NCBI RefSeq assembly: GCF_000426505.1 | Contig: NZ_AUFM01000015.1 | Span: 372,001-436,000, forward strand | Length of the DNA: 64,000 nucleotides | Reading direction: 5' to 3' | DNA from: Nisaea denitrificans DSM 18348 | Lineage (GTDB): Bacteria; Pseudomonadota; Alphaproteobacteria; Thalassobaculales; Thalassobaculaceae | Shown here: positions 25,949 to 35,598 of the stretch, one piece after another | How the letters are laid out: every line of letters starts with the position of its first letter | Numbering within the stretch: position 1 is the stretch's first letter | Notes under the pieces: model-generated | The model's input: the letters and a program-made list of their open reading frames with translations, nothing else | The model's database searches: none | What the model was told of the DNA's origin: nothing | Made by a program: the position numbers and the translations under genes

Positions 25949-27472
25949 ATGGTTGCGCGGGTTCGGACGGTGGCGTTTCAGGGGGTCGATACGCTTGATA
26001 TCGATGTCCAGGTGCATATGGGAAACGGGCTCCCGGCCTTTTCCATCGTCGGGCTTCCGGCCAAGGCCGTAGACGAGAGCAAGGACCGGGTCCGGGCGGC
26101 GCTGAGCGCGCTTGGTCTGGCTCTGCCGCCACAGCGCATTACCGTCAATCTTGCCCCCGCGGATGTCACCAAGGAAGGCAGCCACTACGATCTGCCGATC
26201 GCCGTTGGAATACTGGTTCAGATGGGCGTCCTTCCGGCGGAGGAAGTCGCCGGTTACCTGGTGCTTGGCGAGCTGGCGCTGGACGGGAAATTGACGGAAG
26301 TTTCGGGGATATTACCGGCAGCGCTCGGGGCGGTTTCCCGTGGCGTCGGTATCATCTGCCCGGAAAAGGTCGGACCGGAAGCCGCCTGGGCCGGGGATCT
26401 GGACGTGCTGGCGCCACGAACGCTGCTTTCCCTCATCAACCATTTCAAGGGCAGTCAGGTGCTCACCCCGCCCGAGCCCGCAGGGGCTGAGGAGCCGGGC
26501 CTGTTCCCCGACCTTGCGGATGTGAAGGGTCAGGAAAGCGCCAAGCGGGCGCTCGAGATCGCAGCAGCCGGTGGCCATAACCTGCTGATGACCGGACCAC
26601 CCGGTGCGGGCAAGTCAATGCTGGCCGCCCGGTTGCCGGGACTTTTGCCGCCGCTCGACGCGCGGGAGGCACTTGAGGTCAGCATGGTGCGCAGCGTCGC
26701 CGGCGACCTGAAGGGCGGCCGGATATCGCGCGCCCGTCCGTATCGCGATCCGCATCATTCCAGCAGCATTCCGGCGCTGGTCGGCGGTGGTCTGAAGGCC
26801 CGGCCGGGGGAAGTCTCCCTCGCGCATTGCGGTGTCTTGTTTCTGGACGAGCTGGCGGAATTCCCGCGCACGGTGCTGGATTCACTGCGGCAATCGATCG
26901 AGACCGGGCAGGCGGTTGTCAGCCGGGCCAATCACCGGGTGACCTATCCGGCCCGCTTCCAGCTTATTGCGGCAATGAACCCCTGCCGGTGCGGCTATCT
27001 TCCCGACCCGTCTCAGGCCTGCGGCCGGGCGCCTAAATGCGGGCTCGACTATCAGGCGCGCCTCTCCGGCCCGCTGCTCGACAGATTCGATCTGCGTATC
27101 GAGATTGAGCCGGTATCGATCCAGGAGCTGGGGCAGCCGCTCGATGCCGAGCGGTCGGAGACGGTGGCCGCCCGGGTGGCTGCCGCCCGTCGGCTCCAGA
27201 GCCGCCGGTTCGAGGGTGTCGAGGGGGCCTCTGGCCGGGTCAATGCGGACCTCGGCGGAAAGCTGCTTGAGGAGCATGCCCGGCCCGATCCGCCGGGACA
27301 GGCGCTGATGGAGGAGGCTGCCGCCCGCCTTGCTCTGTCGGCCCGTGGCTATCACCGCATATTGAGGGTTGCCCGGACCATCGCCGATCTTGAGCAGTCA
27401 GGGCCGGTTCGACGGCACCATATAGCCGAGGCACTGGCCTATCGAGGCCTGGTGCTGAAAAGGGCCGCGTAA
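25949..27472 (+). CDS. comM: ComM/YifB family Mg chelatase-like AAA+ ATPase
   Basis: A 507-residue protein with an N-terminal Lon-type fold (VDVQVHMGNGLPAFSIVGLPAKAVDESKDRVRAAL), a central Mg-chelatase-like AAA+ ATPase and a C-terminal ComM extension. Walker A is GPPGAGKSMLAARLPG, Walker B VLFLDELAEF, and AAMNPCRCGYLPDPSQACGR includes the conserved cysteines. ComM is a hexameric helicase that promotes branch migration during integration of transforming DNA; many non-competent bacteria also carry it. Full length. Not a chelatase despite older names. Confidence 0.93.
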   Translation: MVARVRTVAFQGVDTLDIDVQVHMGNGLPAFSIVGLPAKAVDESKDRVRAALSALGLALPPQRITVNLAPADVTKEGSHYDLPIAVGILVQMGVLPAEEVAGYLVLGELALDGKLTEVSGILPAALGAVSRGVGIICPEKVGPEAAWAGDLDVLAPRTLLSLINHFKGSQVLTPPEPAGAEEPGLFPDLADVKGQESAKRALEIAAAGGHNLLMTGPPGAGKSMLAARLPGLLPPLDAREALEVSMVRSVAGDLKGGRISRARPYRDPHHSSSIPALVGGGLKARPGEVSLAHCGVLFLDELAEFPRTVLDSLRQSIETGQAVVSRANHRVTYPARFQLIAAMNPCRCGYLPDPSQACGRAPKCGLDYQARLSGPLLDRFDLRIEIEPVSIQELGQPLDAERSETVAARVAAARRLQSRRFEGVEGASGRVNADLGGKLLEEHARPDPPGQALMEEAAARLALSARGYHRILRVARTIADLEQSGPVRRHHIAEALAYRGLVLKRAA

Positions 27473-27545
27473 GGAATATATTTCTACTCAAGCGAGTGAA
27501 TAATATGATATTCGATCGTATCGATAACCATCGGTGCGATTGTTT

Positions 27546-28373
27546 ATGCGCTCTCTTCGCTTGTTGCATGCCTGGGTCCTTGCGGCCGCCCTGCTTCTTG
27601 TTCTCATGCCTGTTTCGGGGCTCCGGGCGGAACCGCTGGATCCAAACTGCTTCCAGCAATGCCCGGCCACGACGACGGATAATCGGGTGGTGGTAAGGGC
27701 CAGCCACACGCTCTCCAACAATGCCGCAACGAAGTTCGCAGACTGGGTGGCCTATGACGTTGTTCCGGCAGGGATCGGAAAGTCCCAACGCCGGGTCTGG
27801 CGCCCCGATCCCATGCTGCCGCCGGATGAAACGCTGGAGCCGGCGGACTACAAGGGCGCGCACAAGGCGCTGAAAACGGACCGTGGACATCAGGCGCCGC
27901 TTGCCAGCTTCTCTGGGGCGCCGGGCTGGAAGGCGACAAACACTCTCTCGAATATCACGCCGCAGAAAAGTGCTCTCAACCAGGGTCCCTGGAAGAGGCT
28001 TGAGGGCGCTGTCCGGAAACTAGCCAAGTCCAGGGCCGGACATGTTCATGTCGTTACAGGGCCGCTCTATGAGCGTGATATGCCGCTGCTTCCGCAGGCG
28101 GACGAGGCGCACCGCGTGCCGAGTGGTTACTGGAAAATCATCTCGCTGTTGCGCGGGGGTGAGCTTGAGGTCGCGGGGTTCGTGCTGGATCAGGAAACGC
28201 CGCGAAAAGCCGATTTCTGTGACAAGGCTTACACGGTTCCCGTTGCTGAAATTGCCTCGCGGTCCGGCCTGACGTTTGCCTCGGACCTGGTAAGCAGTCC
28301 GGTCAAAACGCTGCGGGCGCGCCTCGGTTGCGCGGCGATCATCTCGTCGTCCGAGGTGGCGCCGCGCAGCTGA
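27546..28373 (+). CDS. Exported DNA/RNA non-specific endonuclease (NUC1 family)
   Basis: A 275-residue beta-beta-alpha-metal nuclease. An N-terminal signal peptide (hydrophobic LLHAWVLAAALLLVLMPVSG, cleavage probably after LRA) points to export. The catalytic DRGHQAP is at about residues 112-118 with His115 as general base. The metal-ligand region NTLSNITPQKSALNQGPWKRLE and the later VVTGPLYERD are typical of the Serratia nuclease/EndoG family. ATG 27546 is chosen, but GTG 27534 is also open and neither has a clear ribosome-binding site. It stops 4 bp from the convergent gshB stop. Confidence 0.9.
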   Translation: MRSLRLLHAWVLAAALLLVLMPVSGLRAEPLDPNCFQQCPATTTDNRVVVRASHTLSNNAATKFADWVAYDVVPAGIGKSQRRVWRPDPMLPPDETLEPADYKGAHKALKTDRGHQAPLASFSGAPGWKATNTLSNITPQKSALNQGPWKRLEGAVRKLAKSRAGHVHVVTGPLYERDMPLLPQADEAHRVPSGYWKIISLLRGGELEVAGFVLDQETPRKADFCDKAYTVPVAEIASRSGLTFASDLVSSPVKTLRARLGCAAIISSSEVAPRS

Positions 28374-28377
28374 GGGG

Positions 28378-29316
28378 TCAGCGTTTGGACTCGATGGCGT
28401 CCCAGAGCTCGGTCTCGATGGAACGGCCCTCGAAACGGCCGAGTTCCTGCAGCCCGGTCGGCGAGGTTACATTGATTTCCGTCAGATAGTCGCCGATCAC
28501 GTCGATGCCGACGAAGATCAGTCCCTTCTCGGCCAGGGTTGGGCCGATGATCTCGCAGATTTCCGCGTCGCGCTTGGTCAGGCCGATCTTCTCCGCCCGG
28601 CCGCCAACGTGCATGTTGGAGCGCGCTTCGCCAGCAGCCGGCACCCTGTTGATGGCACCCACCGGCTTGCCGTCGATCAGGATGATCCGCTTGTCGCCCT
28701 GCCGCACTTCCGGCAGATAGCGCTGCACGATCACCGGCTCGCGATACATTTCGGTGAACAGCTCCAGCAGCGAGTTGAGGTTCTCGTCGCCGGGCTTCAG
28801 GTGGAACACGCCAGCCCCGCCATTGCCGAACAGCGGTTTGACGATGATGTCTTCATGCTCGGCCCGGAAAGCCTGGATCCGTTCCCGGTCATGGGTGATC
28901 AGGGTCGGCGGCATGACATTGTCGAAATGGGTGACGAACAGCTTTTCCGGCGCGTTCCGGACTTCCACCGGATCGTTCACCACCAATGTCTTTGGGTGGA
29001 TGTGTTCCAGAATGTGGGTCGCAGTGATGTAGGACATGTCGAAAGGCGGGTCCTGCCGCATCAACACCACGTCCATCTGGGAGAGGTCGATCAGTTCCGG
29101 GGCACCCAGCGTGAAGTGGTTGCCCGCTTCGCGGCGCACATCGAGAGCCCGTACACGGGCCATCACCTTGCGGTCCTGAAAGCTGAGGTCCTTCGGCTGG
29201 TAGTGGTACAGCGTGTGGCCGCGCCGTTTGGCTTCAAGTGCCATGGCGAAACTGCTGTCGCCGCTGATGTCGATATGTTCGATGGGATCCATCTGGATGG
29301 CGACGCCGAGACCCAT
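28378..29316 (-). CDS. gshB: Glutathione synthetase
   Basis: A 312-residue ATP-grasp ligase joining gamma-glutamylcysteine and glycine. N-terminal [33 protein letters not shown] is typical. [12 protein letters not shown] and [14 protein letters not shown] are substrate-site motifs. The ATP-grasp parts read [13 protein letters not shown] and [19 protein letters not shown]. Full length for the proteobacterial enzyme. It is 81 bp downstream of the SirB1 gene on the same strand. Confidence 0.96.
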   Translation of the reverse strand: MGLGVAIQMDPIEHIDISGDSSFAMALEAKRRGHTLYHYQPKDLSFQDRKVMARVRALDVRREAGNHFTLGAPELIDLSQMDVVLMRQDPPFDMSYITATHILEHIHPKTLVVNDPVEVRNAPEKLFVTHFDNVMPPTLITHDRERIQAFRAEHEDIIVKPLFGNGGAGVFHLKPGDENLNSLLELFTEMYREPVIVQRYLPEVRQGDKRIILIDGKPVGAINRVPAAGEARSNMHVGGRAEKIGLTKRDAEICEIIGPTLAEKGLIFVGIDVIGDYLTEINVTSPTGLQELGRFEGRSIETELWDAIESKR

Positions 29317-29397
29317 TGCTTCCTCCGTCAGGTAAGCGCTTTTTACGAGCCGGGACTATGTGGCGATCCGGCATGCCGGATCAACCGGATTTCCGGC

Positions 29398-30219
29398 TCA
29401 GTTCAATTGACTTTCAAGAACTTGAAGAACCCGCGTGACATCCACGCGCTCCGGCTCGCGGATATTGTCACGGGTCAGGAAGTCGCGCAGGCAGCTGATT
29501 GCCGCCCTGCGTTCTCCCTTGCGGGCCAGCAGCAGACCCTCCTCGCGCAGCAGGCTCGGAATGCCGGGCGCGAGCAGCCGCATGTCGCGGATGACCTGCA
29601 GGGCAGGCTCCAGTTGGCCATCCCGCAGCAGGCGCAACTTTATGTTGTTTTGAAGGCGCAACAAAATGTTGAGATCGCTGACATCGCTGTAGTGGTCTTG
29701 GCTGAGTTCTGCGTTCGCCCCCTGAAAATGGGTGAGCAGATTGCGCAAGGCGCGGGCATCCAGAGTGACGCCGCCATTGAACGGATCGACAATGGCGCGT
29801 CCACCGTCCCATTGCAGCCGGATCAGGAAATGGTTCGGGAAGTTCAGTCCGCAGGCCTCAAGCCCGAGCGCGCGGGCCGTCGCGATATAGAGTATGCCGA
29901 GTGAAACCGGCAGGCCCTTGCGCCTGTCAATCACCCGGATCAGGTTCGCGTTTTGCGGATCGTCGTAGGTTTTCTGGTCGCCTTCATAGGCAAATTCGCC
30001 AGCGATTGTCTGACGCAGGGCGGAACTTGGATCATCGGCGGATAAATTCGCCGCCGTCTTGGCGATGGAAGCTAGGTGGTCGCGATACTGGTCCAATGTC
30101 ACACCGGGGCAATCCAGCGAGGCGAGCAATAGAGCGGCTTCGCCGAGATCGCCATCGGTCAGGTCTGACTGACCGAACCGTCTGAGTGTGGCGCGGGTGG
30201 ATTCCGGGTCGGGGGCCAT
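29398..30219 (-). CDS. SirB1/transglutaminase-like family protein with TPR tail
   Basis: A 273-residue protein of the SirB1 group. The transglutaminase-like core has the signature NANLIRVIDRRKGLPVSLGILYIATARALGLEACGLNFPNHFLIR, including the NH pair usually conserved. The C-terminal quarter (LRLLRDGQLEPALQVIRDMRLLAPGIPSLLREEGLLLARKGERRAAISCL) reads as tetratricopeptide helices. The usual active-site Cys of transglutaminases is not evident in that motif, so catalysis is doubtful. Function unknown. The BON-domain gene ends 3 bp upstream of its start, so they form one unit. Confidence 0.82.
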   Translation of the reverse strand: MAPDPESTRATLRRFGQSDLTDGDLGEAALLLASLDCPGVTLDQYRDHLASIAKTAANLSADDPSSALRQTIAGEFAYEGDQKTYDDPQNANLIRVIDRRKGLPVSLGILYIATARALGLEACGLNFPNHFLIRLQWDGGRAIVDPFNGGVTLDARALRNLLTHFQGANAELSQDHYSDVSDLNILLRLQNNIKLRLLRDGQLEPALQVIRDMRLLAPGIPSLLREEGLLLARKGERRAAISCLRDFLTRDNIREPERVDVTRVLQVLESQLN

Positions 30220-30222
30220 GAT

Positions 30223-30813
30223 TTACGGGGCGCCGCGGATACGCACATAGCTGATGACATTGCGGACATATTTGAGATTGCGCGCGTGATTGACGACGCG
30301 CAGATGTTCCGCATTATCCTGGGCCGTTCCGAAGATATAGACGGTGCCGTTGACCGTATCGATGTCATAGTTGATCGACTGAACCGCGCCATCGAACAGA
30401 AGCTTTGTTTCAAGCTGGGTTTCGATCCAGGTGTCGCGCGCCTTGTCGATGATGTCCGAATTGTCGACGACCTGAATTTCGTTGATCACCTCCCGGACAC
30501 CATCGGCCTTCCAGGCAAGCCGCGCTGCCTCAATCCGGTCTTCCGGTTTCGCCACCGAGCCGGTCAGCAGGACGCGCCCGTCTTTGATGGAAAGCCCAAC
30601 CGCGGAAAACAAATCGACATTGCTCTGGAACAGATAGTGATTGATCTCCGTACTGAGGGCGATGTCCTTGGCCGTTCCCTCAAGCCCGCGTTCCGACTGG
30701 CTTGCAGTTGCGGCGGTCGCTCCAGCACCGATGGCGACGCCGACGGGCGTGCAGGCGCCAAGCCCAAGCGGGGTGAGCAGGAGAAGCAGAATGAAAACGA
30801 GGCGATGCATCAT
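30223..30813 (-). CDS. BON-domain lipoprotein (DolP/YraP-like)
   Basis: A 196-residue lipoprotein. The signal peptide ends with a LGLGAC lipobox (Cys at about residue 20). Two BON domains follow: residues about 48-115 (DIALSTEINHYLFQSN, SIKDGRVLLTGSVAKPEDRIEAARLAWKADGVREVINEIQV) and about 125-192 (WIETQLETKLLFDG, YDIDTVNGTVYIFGTAQDNAEHLRVVNHARNLKYVRNVISYV). The layout matches E. coli DolP, an outer-membrane lipoprotein that supports envelope integrity. It is next to yraN and rsmI as in E. coli. A second ATG three bases in is equally possible. Confidence 0.85.
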   Translation of the reverse strand: MMHRLVFILLLLLTPLGLGACTPVGVAIGAGATAATASQSERGLEGTAKDIALSTEINHYLFQSNVDLFSAVGLSIKDGRVLLTGSVAKPEDRIEAARLAWKADGVREVINEIQVVDNSDIIDKARDTWIETQLETKLLFDGAVQSINYDIDTVNGTVYIFGTAQDNAEHLRVVNHARNLKYVRNVISYVRIRGAP

Positions 30814-30822
30814 CGGGTCACT

Positions 30823-31251
30823 CTATCGGTTGGGATCGACGGTCCAAGCATTCTGAATATGGCGAGGAATGCGCCAGTGTGCCACTGCGAAGAGGTCGAA
30901 TCTAAGGCAATGGTTCGAGAGCCGGCTGTTTCCGCGCTGGACCCAGAGGGCGGCGCGTTCGAGGCGTCGCCGTTGCGATATCGAAACGGCCTCAAGCGCC
31001 GCCGCTTCGGTTGGCCTTGCCTTCACCTCAATGATGGCGAGGACGCGGCCCCGCTCGGCGAGAATATCGATTTCTCCAACCCGCGTGCGCAAGCGGGTCG
31101 CCAGGACTTTGTACCCTTTCAGGCGCAGGATCAGGCGGCAGAGTCCTTCGGCCAAGGCTCCGTAGCGGAGCGCTCGGCGTCTGACCTCCCGTTGACCGCC
31201 CCTCTGACTGGACGCATTGCCGGGGCCAAGAGGGCAGGTCAGGCGGGACAT
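30823..31251 (-). CDS. YraN family protein (UPF0102, predicted endonuclease-like)
   Basis: A 142-residue member of the YraN family, which has a restriction-endonuclease-like fold. The core motif GALAEGLCRLILRLKGYKVLATRLRTRVGEIDILAERGRVLAIIEVKAR contains the GEID and EVK residues expected at a PD-(D/E)xK site. ATG 31251 shares a base with the rsmI stop (TGATG); a GTG one codon upstream is an alternative. Its biological role is unknown. Co-translation with rsmI mirrors the enterobacterial cluster. Confidence 0.87.
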   Translation of the reverse strand: MSRLTCPLGPGNASSQRGGQREVRRRALRYGALAEGLCRLILRLKGYKVLATRLRTRVGEIDILAERGRVLAIIEVKARPTEAAALEAVSISQRRRLERAALWVQRGNSRLSNHCLRFDLFAVAHWRIPRHIQNAWTVDPNR

Positions 31252-32249
31252 CACCCGGCACCGTCCTTCAATTGCACGGCCCGGTCATAGAGCGTCTTGC
31301 GGGGCAGCCCGGTCTTCGCGGCTATTTCCTTTGCCGCATCCTTGACCTTCAGCCGGGTGAGGGCTTCCGTGAGCATGTCGTCCAGATCCGCTTCCTCGAT
31401 CACGTCGTGCTGTTCCGGAGGGCCGAAAAGCAACACGGCCTCGCCCTTCGGCGGCTCGGTTTCCGCATAGTGGCGGGCGAGATCTTCAAGACGGCCCCGG
31501 TTCACATCTTCGAACCGCTTTGTCAGCTCCCGTGCGACGGCCATGTCCCGGGGCCCAAGAATTTCAGCGGCCACAGCAAGGGATTCGGCCAGTCTGCGCG
31601 GCGCCTCGAAAAATATCAGTGTGGCGCGCAGGCCGGAGACCTCTTCCAGAATACGGCGGCGTTCGCCCTGCTTGGTCGGCAGAAAACCACCGAAAAAGAA
31701 CCGGTCGGTCGGAAGGCCGGATATGGATAGGGCCACGATCGGTGCCGCCGGGCCGGGCACCGACGTTACCGGTGTGCCCTGGGCGGCGGCTTCGCGGACC
31801 AGCTTGTAACCCGGATCGGAAATGGTCGGCGTACCGGCGTCGGTCACCAGTGCAATGCTTTTGCCCCCGGCAAGCAGGCGCAGCAGTTCGGGGCGGCTGC
31901 GCTCCGCATTGTGATCCTGGTAAGCGAGCATGCGGGCCTTGATGGCGAAACGCTGCAGCAGGCGACCGGTGAGCCGTGTGTCCTCGCAGGCGACGATGTC
32001 CGCCGTGGCGAGGGTTTCCAGTGCCCGGCGCGAGATATCGCCGAGATTGCCGATTGGCGTCGCAACCAGAATCAACCCCTCGACAGGGCGTCCCGGTGCC
32101 TCGACAAGAAGCTCATTTTCCGGCTCTGGCGCAGTGGTTACAGCAGGGGTCACAATGGTGCCATCTTGCAGCGGTTTACTCTCGTCGCTGGCTTGATTAG
32201 CCTTTGGCGCCAAAGAGCGGGAGGAGATCTGAGGTGTACGAGTCTTCAT
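31251..32249 (-). CDS. rsmI: 16S rRNA (cytidine-1402) 2'-O-methyltransferase RsmI
   Basis: A 332-residue SAM-dependent tetrapyrrole-methylase-fold enzyme that 2'-O-methylates C1402 of 16S rRNA. Seen: LILVATPIGNLGDISRRALETL, ACEDTRLTGRLLQRF, LVTDAGTPTISDPGYKLVR, SVPGPAAPIVALSISGLPTDRFFFGGFLP and RELTKRFEDVNRG. The first 55 residues form a polar extension not found in most relatives, so the true start may be internal. It is divergent from the LpoA-like lipoprotein gene. Confidence 0.93.
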   Translation of the reverse strand: MKTRTPQISSRSLAPKANQASDESKPLQDGTIVTPAVTTAPEPENELLVEAPGRPVEGLILVATPIGNLGDISRRALETLATADIVACEDTRLTGRLLQRFAIKARMLAYQDHNAERSRPELLRLLAGGKSIALVTDAGTPTISDPGYKLVREAAAQGTPVTSVPGPAAPIVALSISGLPTDRFFFGGFLPTKQGERRRILEEVSGLRATLIFFEAPRRLAESLAVAAEILGPRDMAVARELTKRFEDVNRGRLEDLARHYAETEPPKGEAVLLFGPPEQHDVIEEADLDDMLTEALTRLKVKDAAKEIAAKTGLPRKTLYDRAVQLKDGAG

Positions 32250-32284
32250 ACCGTACCGAAAGTGACTGGAGCGACAGTCGAGTT

Positions 32285-33727
32285 ATGGGAGGAACCGGGC
32301 GGTTTCTCCAAGCCCTTTTCGCCAGCGCGGGTGGGGCGGGCCGACTTTGTCTGCTTCTGGTCTGTGTTGCATTGACGGCTTGCCAGACGCCGAATCCCCT
32401 TGCAGGCTTCGGGCAGCAGTCCAGCACTGTGCCTGCTGCGACAAGGGAGCCGCAACCGATCACCCCGCCGTCGGGCGTGGCGGGAACGGGTGCCGAGGCA
32501 TCGGGTGCTGGCAAAGGGCCGGTGGTTCCTGAGACTGAGCTGTCGCTCGAGACTCCTGCCGTGCCGTTGCAGTTGGTTGAACCGGAAGGAACAACTGTTG
32601 GCGTTGCCATGTTGCTGCCATTGAGCGGCGCCCGCGCTTCGGTTGGGCAGAGCATGCTCGACGCCGCGCAGATGGCGGTGTTCGACATTGCCGGCAACGA
32701 TTTCAACCTGATGGTCTACGACACGCAAGGCACGCCTGAAGGTGCTGAGGACGCGGCCAAGCTCGCCGTTGCGGATGGGGCAAGGATTGTGCTCGGGCCG
32801 CTCTATGGGCGCTCCGCTGCCGCCGTCCGGCCGATTGTCGCGGCTGCGGGGATCAATGCTGTTGCCTTTTCCAACGACCGCACCGTGGCCGGAACACCGG
32901 TTCACCTGATGGGCCTGATGCCGGAGCAGCAGATCGAACGGGTGATCCGTTATGCCGTTCAGCGCGGGTACCGGCGGATCGGCTTGTTGCTGCCGCATGG
33001 CGGATATGGAGATCTGGTACTGGAAAGCGCCCGCGCCTCCGCCATCGCGTCCGGGGCCGAGATCACCCGGATTGCCTATTACGATGCTCTGGCAAGCGAT
33101 TTCACCGAGACCGCGCGCTCCTTTGCCGAATATGACAGCCGGCGGGAATCCCTGAAGATTCAGAAGGACGAGCTGGCAGGCCGGACCGACGAGATTTCCC
33201 GGCAGACCCTCGCGCGCCTGGAGGCGATGGATACGCTTGGCGATCCGCCCTATGACGCGATCCTGATTCCGGAAGGCGGCAATGCGCTGCGTACGATCGC
33301 GCCGCTGCTTGCTTTCTACGATGTCGACACGCGGCGGGTGAAGTTGCTTGGCACGGCGCAATGGGAAGATCCGAGCCTCGGCACGGAGCCCAGTCTGGTC
33401 GGCGGCTGGTTCGCCGCGCCACCGTCTCTCTACCGGGAGAATTTCGCGGTGCGCTACGAGGCAGCGTTCGGTAAGCGGCCTTCGGGGCTGGCTGCTCTCG
33501 CCTATGATTCGATCGCGTTGAGCGTCTCGCTGCAGCGTGGTGAGAACGGCGCGAACTTCGGTGGTGCAGCCTTGATGTCCAAAGGCGGGTTTGTCGCGCT
33601 TAACGGTCTGTTCCGCTTTGTCGAGGATGGCACCAATCAACGCGGTCTTGCCGTTTTCGAGATCGGTGACAGGGCACTTGATGTGGTTGACCCGGCGCCG
33701 GAGCAGTTCACGGATCTGACGAACTAG
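32285..33727 (+). CDS. Penicillin-binding-protein activator, LpoA/LppC-like lipoprotein
   Basis: About 480 residues: lipoprotein signal (VCVALTAC lipobox), a low-complexity Pro/Gly-rich linker, then a periplasmic binding-protein-like fold (VGVAMLLPLSGARASVGQSMLDAAQMAVFD, VLGPLYGRSAAAVRPI, IGLLLPHGGYGDLV). This is the C-terminal LpoA domain; in E. coli LpoA activates PBP1A from the outer membrane. ATG 32285 leaves room for the divergent rsmI start. GTG 32234 has a stronger ribosome-binding site (GGAGGAG) but would overlap rsmI and lengthen the signal with acidic residues. Confidence 0.85.
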   Translation: MGGTGRFLQALFASAGGAGRLCLLLVCVALTACQTPNPLAGFGQQSSTVPAATREPQPITPPSGVAGTGAEASGAGKGPVVPETELSLETPAVPLQLVEPEGTTVGVAMLLPLSGARASVGQSMLDAAQMAVFDIAGNDFNLMVYDTQGTPEGAEDAAKLAVADGARIVLGPLYGRSAAAVRPIVAAAGINAVAFSNDRTVAGTPVHLMGLMPEQQIERVIRYAVQRGYRRIGLLLPHGGYGDLVLESARASAIASGAEITRIAYYDALASDFTETARSFAEYDSRRESLKIQKDELAGRTDEISRQTLARLEAMDTLGDPPYDAILIPEGGNALRTIAPLLAFYDVDTRRVKLLGTAQWEDPSLGTEPSLVGGWFAAPPSLYRENFAVRYEAAFGKRPSGLAALAYDSIALSVSLQRGENGANFGGAALMSKGGFVALNGLFRFVEDGTNQRGLAVFEIGDRALDVVDPAPEQFTDLTN

Positions 33728-33743
33728 ACACCGGGCTTGATGC

Positions 33744-34958
33744 TCAGGCCTTGTCTCCGAGTCGCTCGGTCAGCGCGGCGATGACTGCGTTCAGCCGTTG
33801 TCGACCTTCCAGGGTCGCGGCAAGCCGTGTGTGCGGCGGCTCTATGTAGCCGGCCGCTTCCAGGTCCGACAGCAGGCCGGCGCCGAACAACGTCTCCAGA
33901 TTGCGTCCGGCCTCCTGTTCCAGCCGGTCTTTCTCGACTCCGTCGCGCAATCTGAGACCCATCATCAGCATTTCAGTCAGGCGCCCGGTTCGGCCGACAG
34001 CTTCTTCCTCGGCAATGCCATGACCCTGCTTGCCGACCCGGTCGAGCCAGATGGCCGGCGCCCGCACTGTTTGGATCGCTTTCGTAATGACCTGACCGTC
34101 AGCACCGTCGGTCCGTATCCTGGAATGGGCGCCTGGTCCGACGCCTGCATAGTCGTGATATCGCCAATAGACCAGATTGTGCCGGGACTCAGCCCCGCTG
34201 CGGGCATGGTTGGAGATTTCGTAGGCCGGCATGCCTGCCAGCTCCAGCGCTTCCTGCGTCGCTTCGTAGAGCGCAGCCTGGGAATCGTCCTTCGGCAGTT
34301 TGATTTCGCCCTTTGCGTGGCGGGCGAAGAACGGGGTCTCCGGCTCTATGGTCAGCTGGTAGAGCGAAATGTGATCGACGGCGAGATCCAGCGCTTCTTT
34401 CAGCTCCGTGCGCCAGGCCGACACTGTCTGTCCCGGCCGGGCATAGATCAGATCGAAAGACATGCGCTCGAATGTGTCCCGGGCGATACCGATCGCGCGC
34501 CGGGCTTCGGCTGCGTCATGCGTACGGCCGAGGAAATTCAGATCCGCGTCGTTCAGCGCCTGGATACCGAGGGAGACCCGGTTCACGCCGGCCTCCCGGA
34601 AAGCAGCGAATTTTCCTGCCTCGACCGAGGTCGGGTTTGCTTCGAGGCTGATCTCGACCTGGTTTGTCCAGGGCCAGAGCCGTCGGATCTCGGAGATCAC
34701 CGCATCCACCGTCTCTGGCTCCATCAGCGAGGGCGTGCCGCCGCCAAAAAAGATGCTGGAAACCGTGCGTTCCGGTGCCAATGCCTTGAAATATCGAAGT
34801 TCTTCAGTCAGCGCCGTGCGCCAGCGCGCATGATCCACTTTTGCGGAAACATGACTGTTGAAGTCGCAATAGGGGCATTTCGAGAGACAGAAGGGCCAAT
34901 GCACATAGACCCCGAACGGCTCCGCCGAGGCGGTGCTCATGTCGGCCCTATCCAGCAT
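33744..34958 (-). CDS. hemW: Radical SAM protein HemW (coproporphyrinogen oxidase-like)
   Basis: A 404-residue radical SAM protein. The 4Fe-4S motif is [13 protein letters not shown] (CxxxCxxC) near residue 25, followed by [23 protein letters not shown] and [12 protein letters not shown]. HemW proteins resemble oxygen-independent coproporphyrinogen III oxidase (HemN) but act as heme chaperones; the CPYCDF spacing without an extra fourth cysteine favours HemW. ATG 34958 has GGAG at the right distance; 34994 and 34940 are alternatives. It overlaps the rdgB stop by 11 bp. Confidence 0.9.
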   Translation of the reverse strand: MLDRADMSTASAEPFGVYVHWPFCLSKCPYCDFNSHVSAKVDHARWRTALTEELRYFKALAPERTVSSIFFGGGTPSLMEPETVDAVISEIRRLWPWTNQVEISLEANPTSVEAGKFAAFREAGVNRVSLGIQALNDADLNFLGRTHDAAEARRAIGIARDTFERMSFDLIYARPGQTVSAWRTELKEALDLAVDHISLYQLTIEPETPFFARHAKGEIKLPKDDSQAALYEATQEALELAGMPAYEISNHARSGAESRHNLVYWRYHDYAGVGPGAHSRIRTDGADGQVITKAIQTVRAPAIWLDRVGKQGHGIAEEEAVGRTGRLTEMLMMGLRLRDGVEKDRLEQEAGRNLETLFGAGLLSDLEAAGYIEPPHTRLAATLEGRQRLNAVIAALTERLGDKA

Positions 34959-35595
34959 TGTCTCCGGCGCCTGCCGGTGGCTGTTCCAGCCCAACCTGTT
35001 TCAGGAGTTTCTCGAAAGCGATGGCTCGGTGGCTGACGGAATGCTTCCAGCCGGCATCGACTTCACCGAAGGTCTTGTCGTGCCCCTCCGGAATGAACAT
35101 CGGATCGTAGCCGAAGCCGTTTGTGCCGCGCGGCGGCCAGACCAGATCGCCGTGAACACGGCCTTCGACAGATTCCGTGTGCCCGTCCGGCCAGCAGATG
35201 GTGAGGGCGCAGACAAAGGCGGCGGAACGGTCATTGTTTCCGGCCGCAGCCTGTTTTTGCAGGCCGTCCTCGACCTTTTGCATGGCCAGGGCGAAATCCT
35301 TCTCCGGTCCGGCCCAGCGGGCGGAGTAGATACCGGGATCGCCGTCCAGCGCGGTCACGCTCAGCCCGGAATCGTCCGCCAGTGCCGGCAGACCCGACCC
35401 CTCCGCAGAGGCGCGGGCCTTCAGTTCGGCATTGGCGATATAGGTGCTGCCGGTCTCTTCCGGCTCCGGCAGGCCGAGTTCGCCCGCCGAGACCACCTCG
35501 ATCCCGAGCGGGCCGATCAGATCACGGATTTCCCGCAGCTTGCCCTGGTTGTGGCTGGCAATGACCAGTTTTTTTTCGGAGAAGGTGCGGCCCAT
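34948..35595 (-). CDS. rdgB: Non-canonical purine NTP pyrophosphatase, RdgB/HAM1 family
   Basis: A 215-residue house-cleaning enzyme that hydrolyses dITP, ITP and XTP to monophosphates. The N-terminal [17 protein letters not shown] with substrate-binding residues is clear, as are [25 protein letters not shown] and [19 protein letters not shown]. It is 3 bp downstream of rph, a very common pairing in proteobacteria, and overlaps hemW. Confidence 0.95.
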   Translation of the reverse strand: MGRTFSEKKLVIASHNQGKLREIRDLIGPLGIEVVSAGELGLPEPEETGSTYIANAELKARASAEGSGLPALADDSGLSVTALDGDPGIYSARWAGPEKDFALAMQKVEDGLQKQAAAGNNDRSAAFVCALTICWPDGHTESVEGRVHGDLVWPPRGTNGFGYDPMFIPEGHDKTFGEVDAGWKHSVSHRAIAFEKLLKQVGLEQPPAGAGDNAG

Positions 35596-35598
35596 GGA

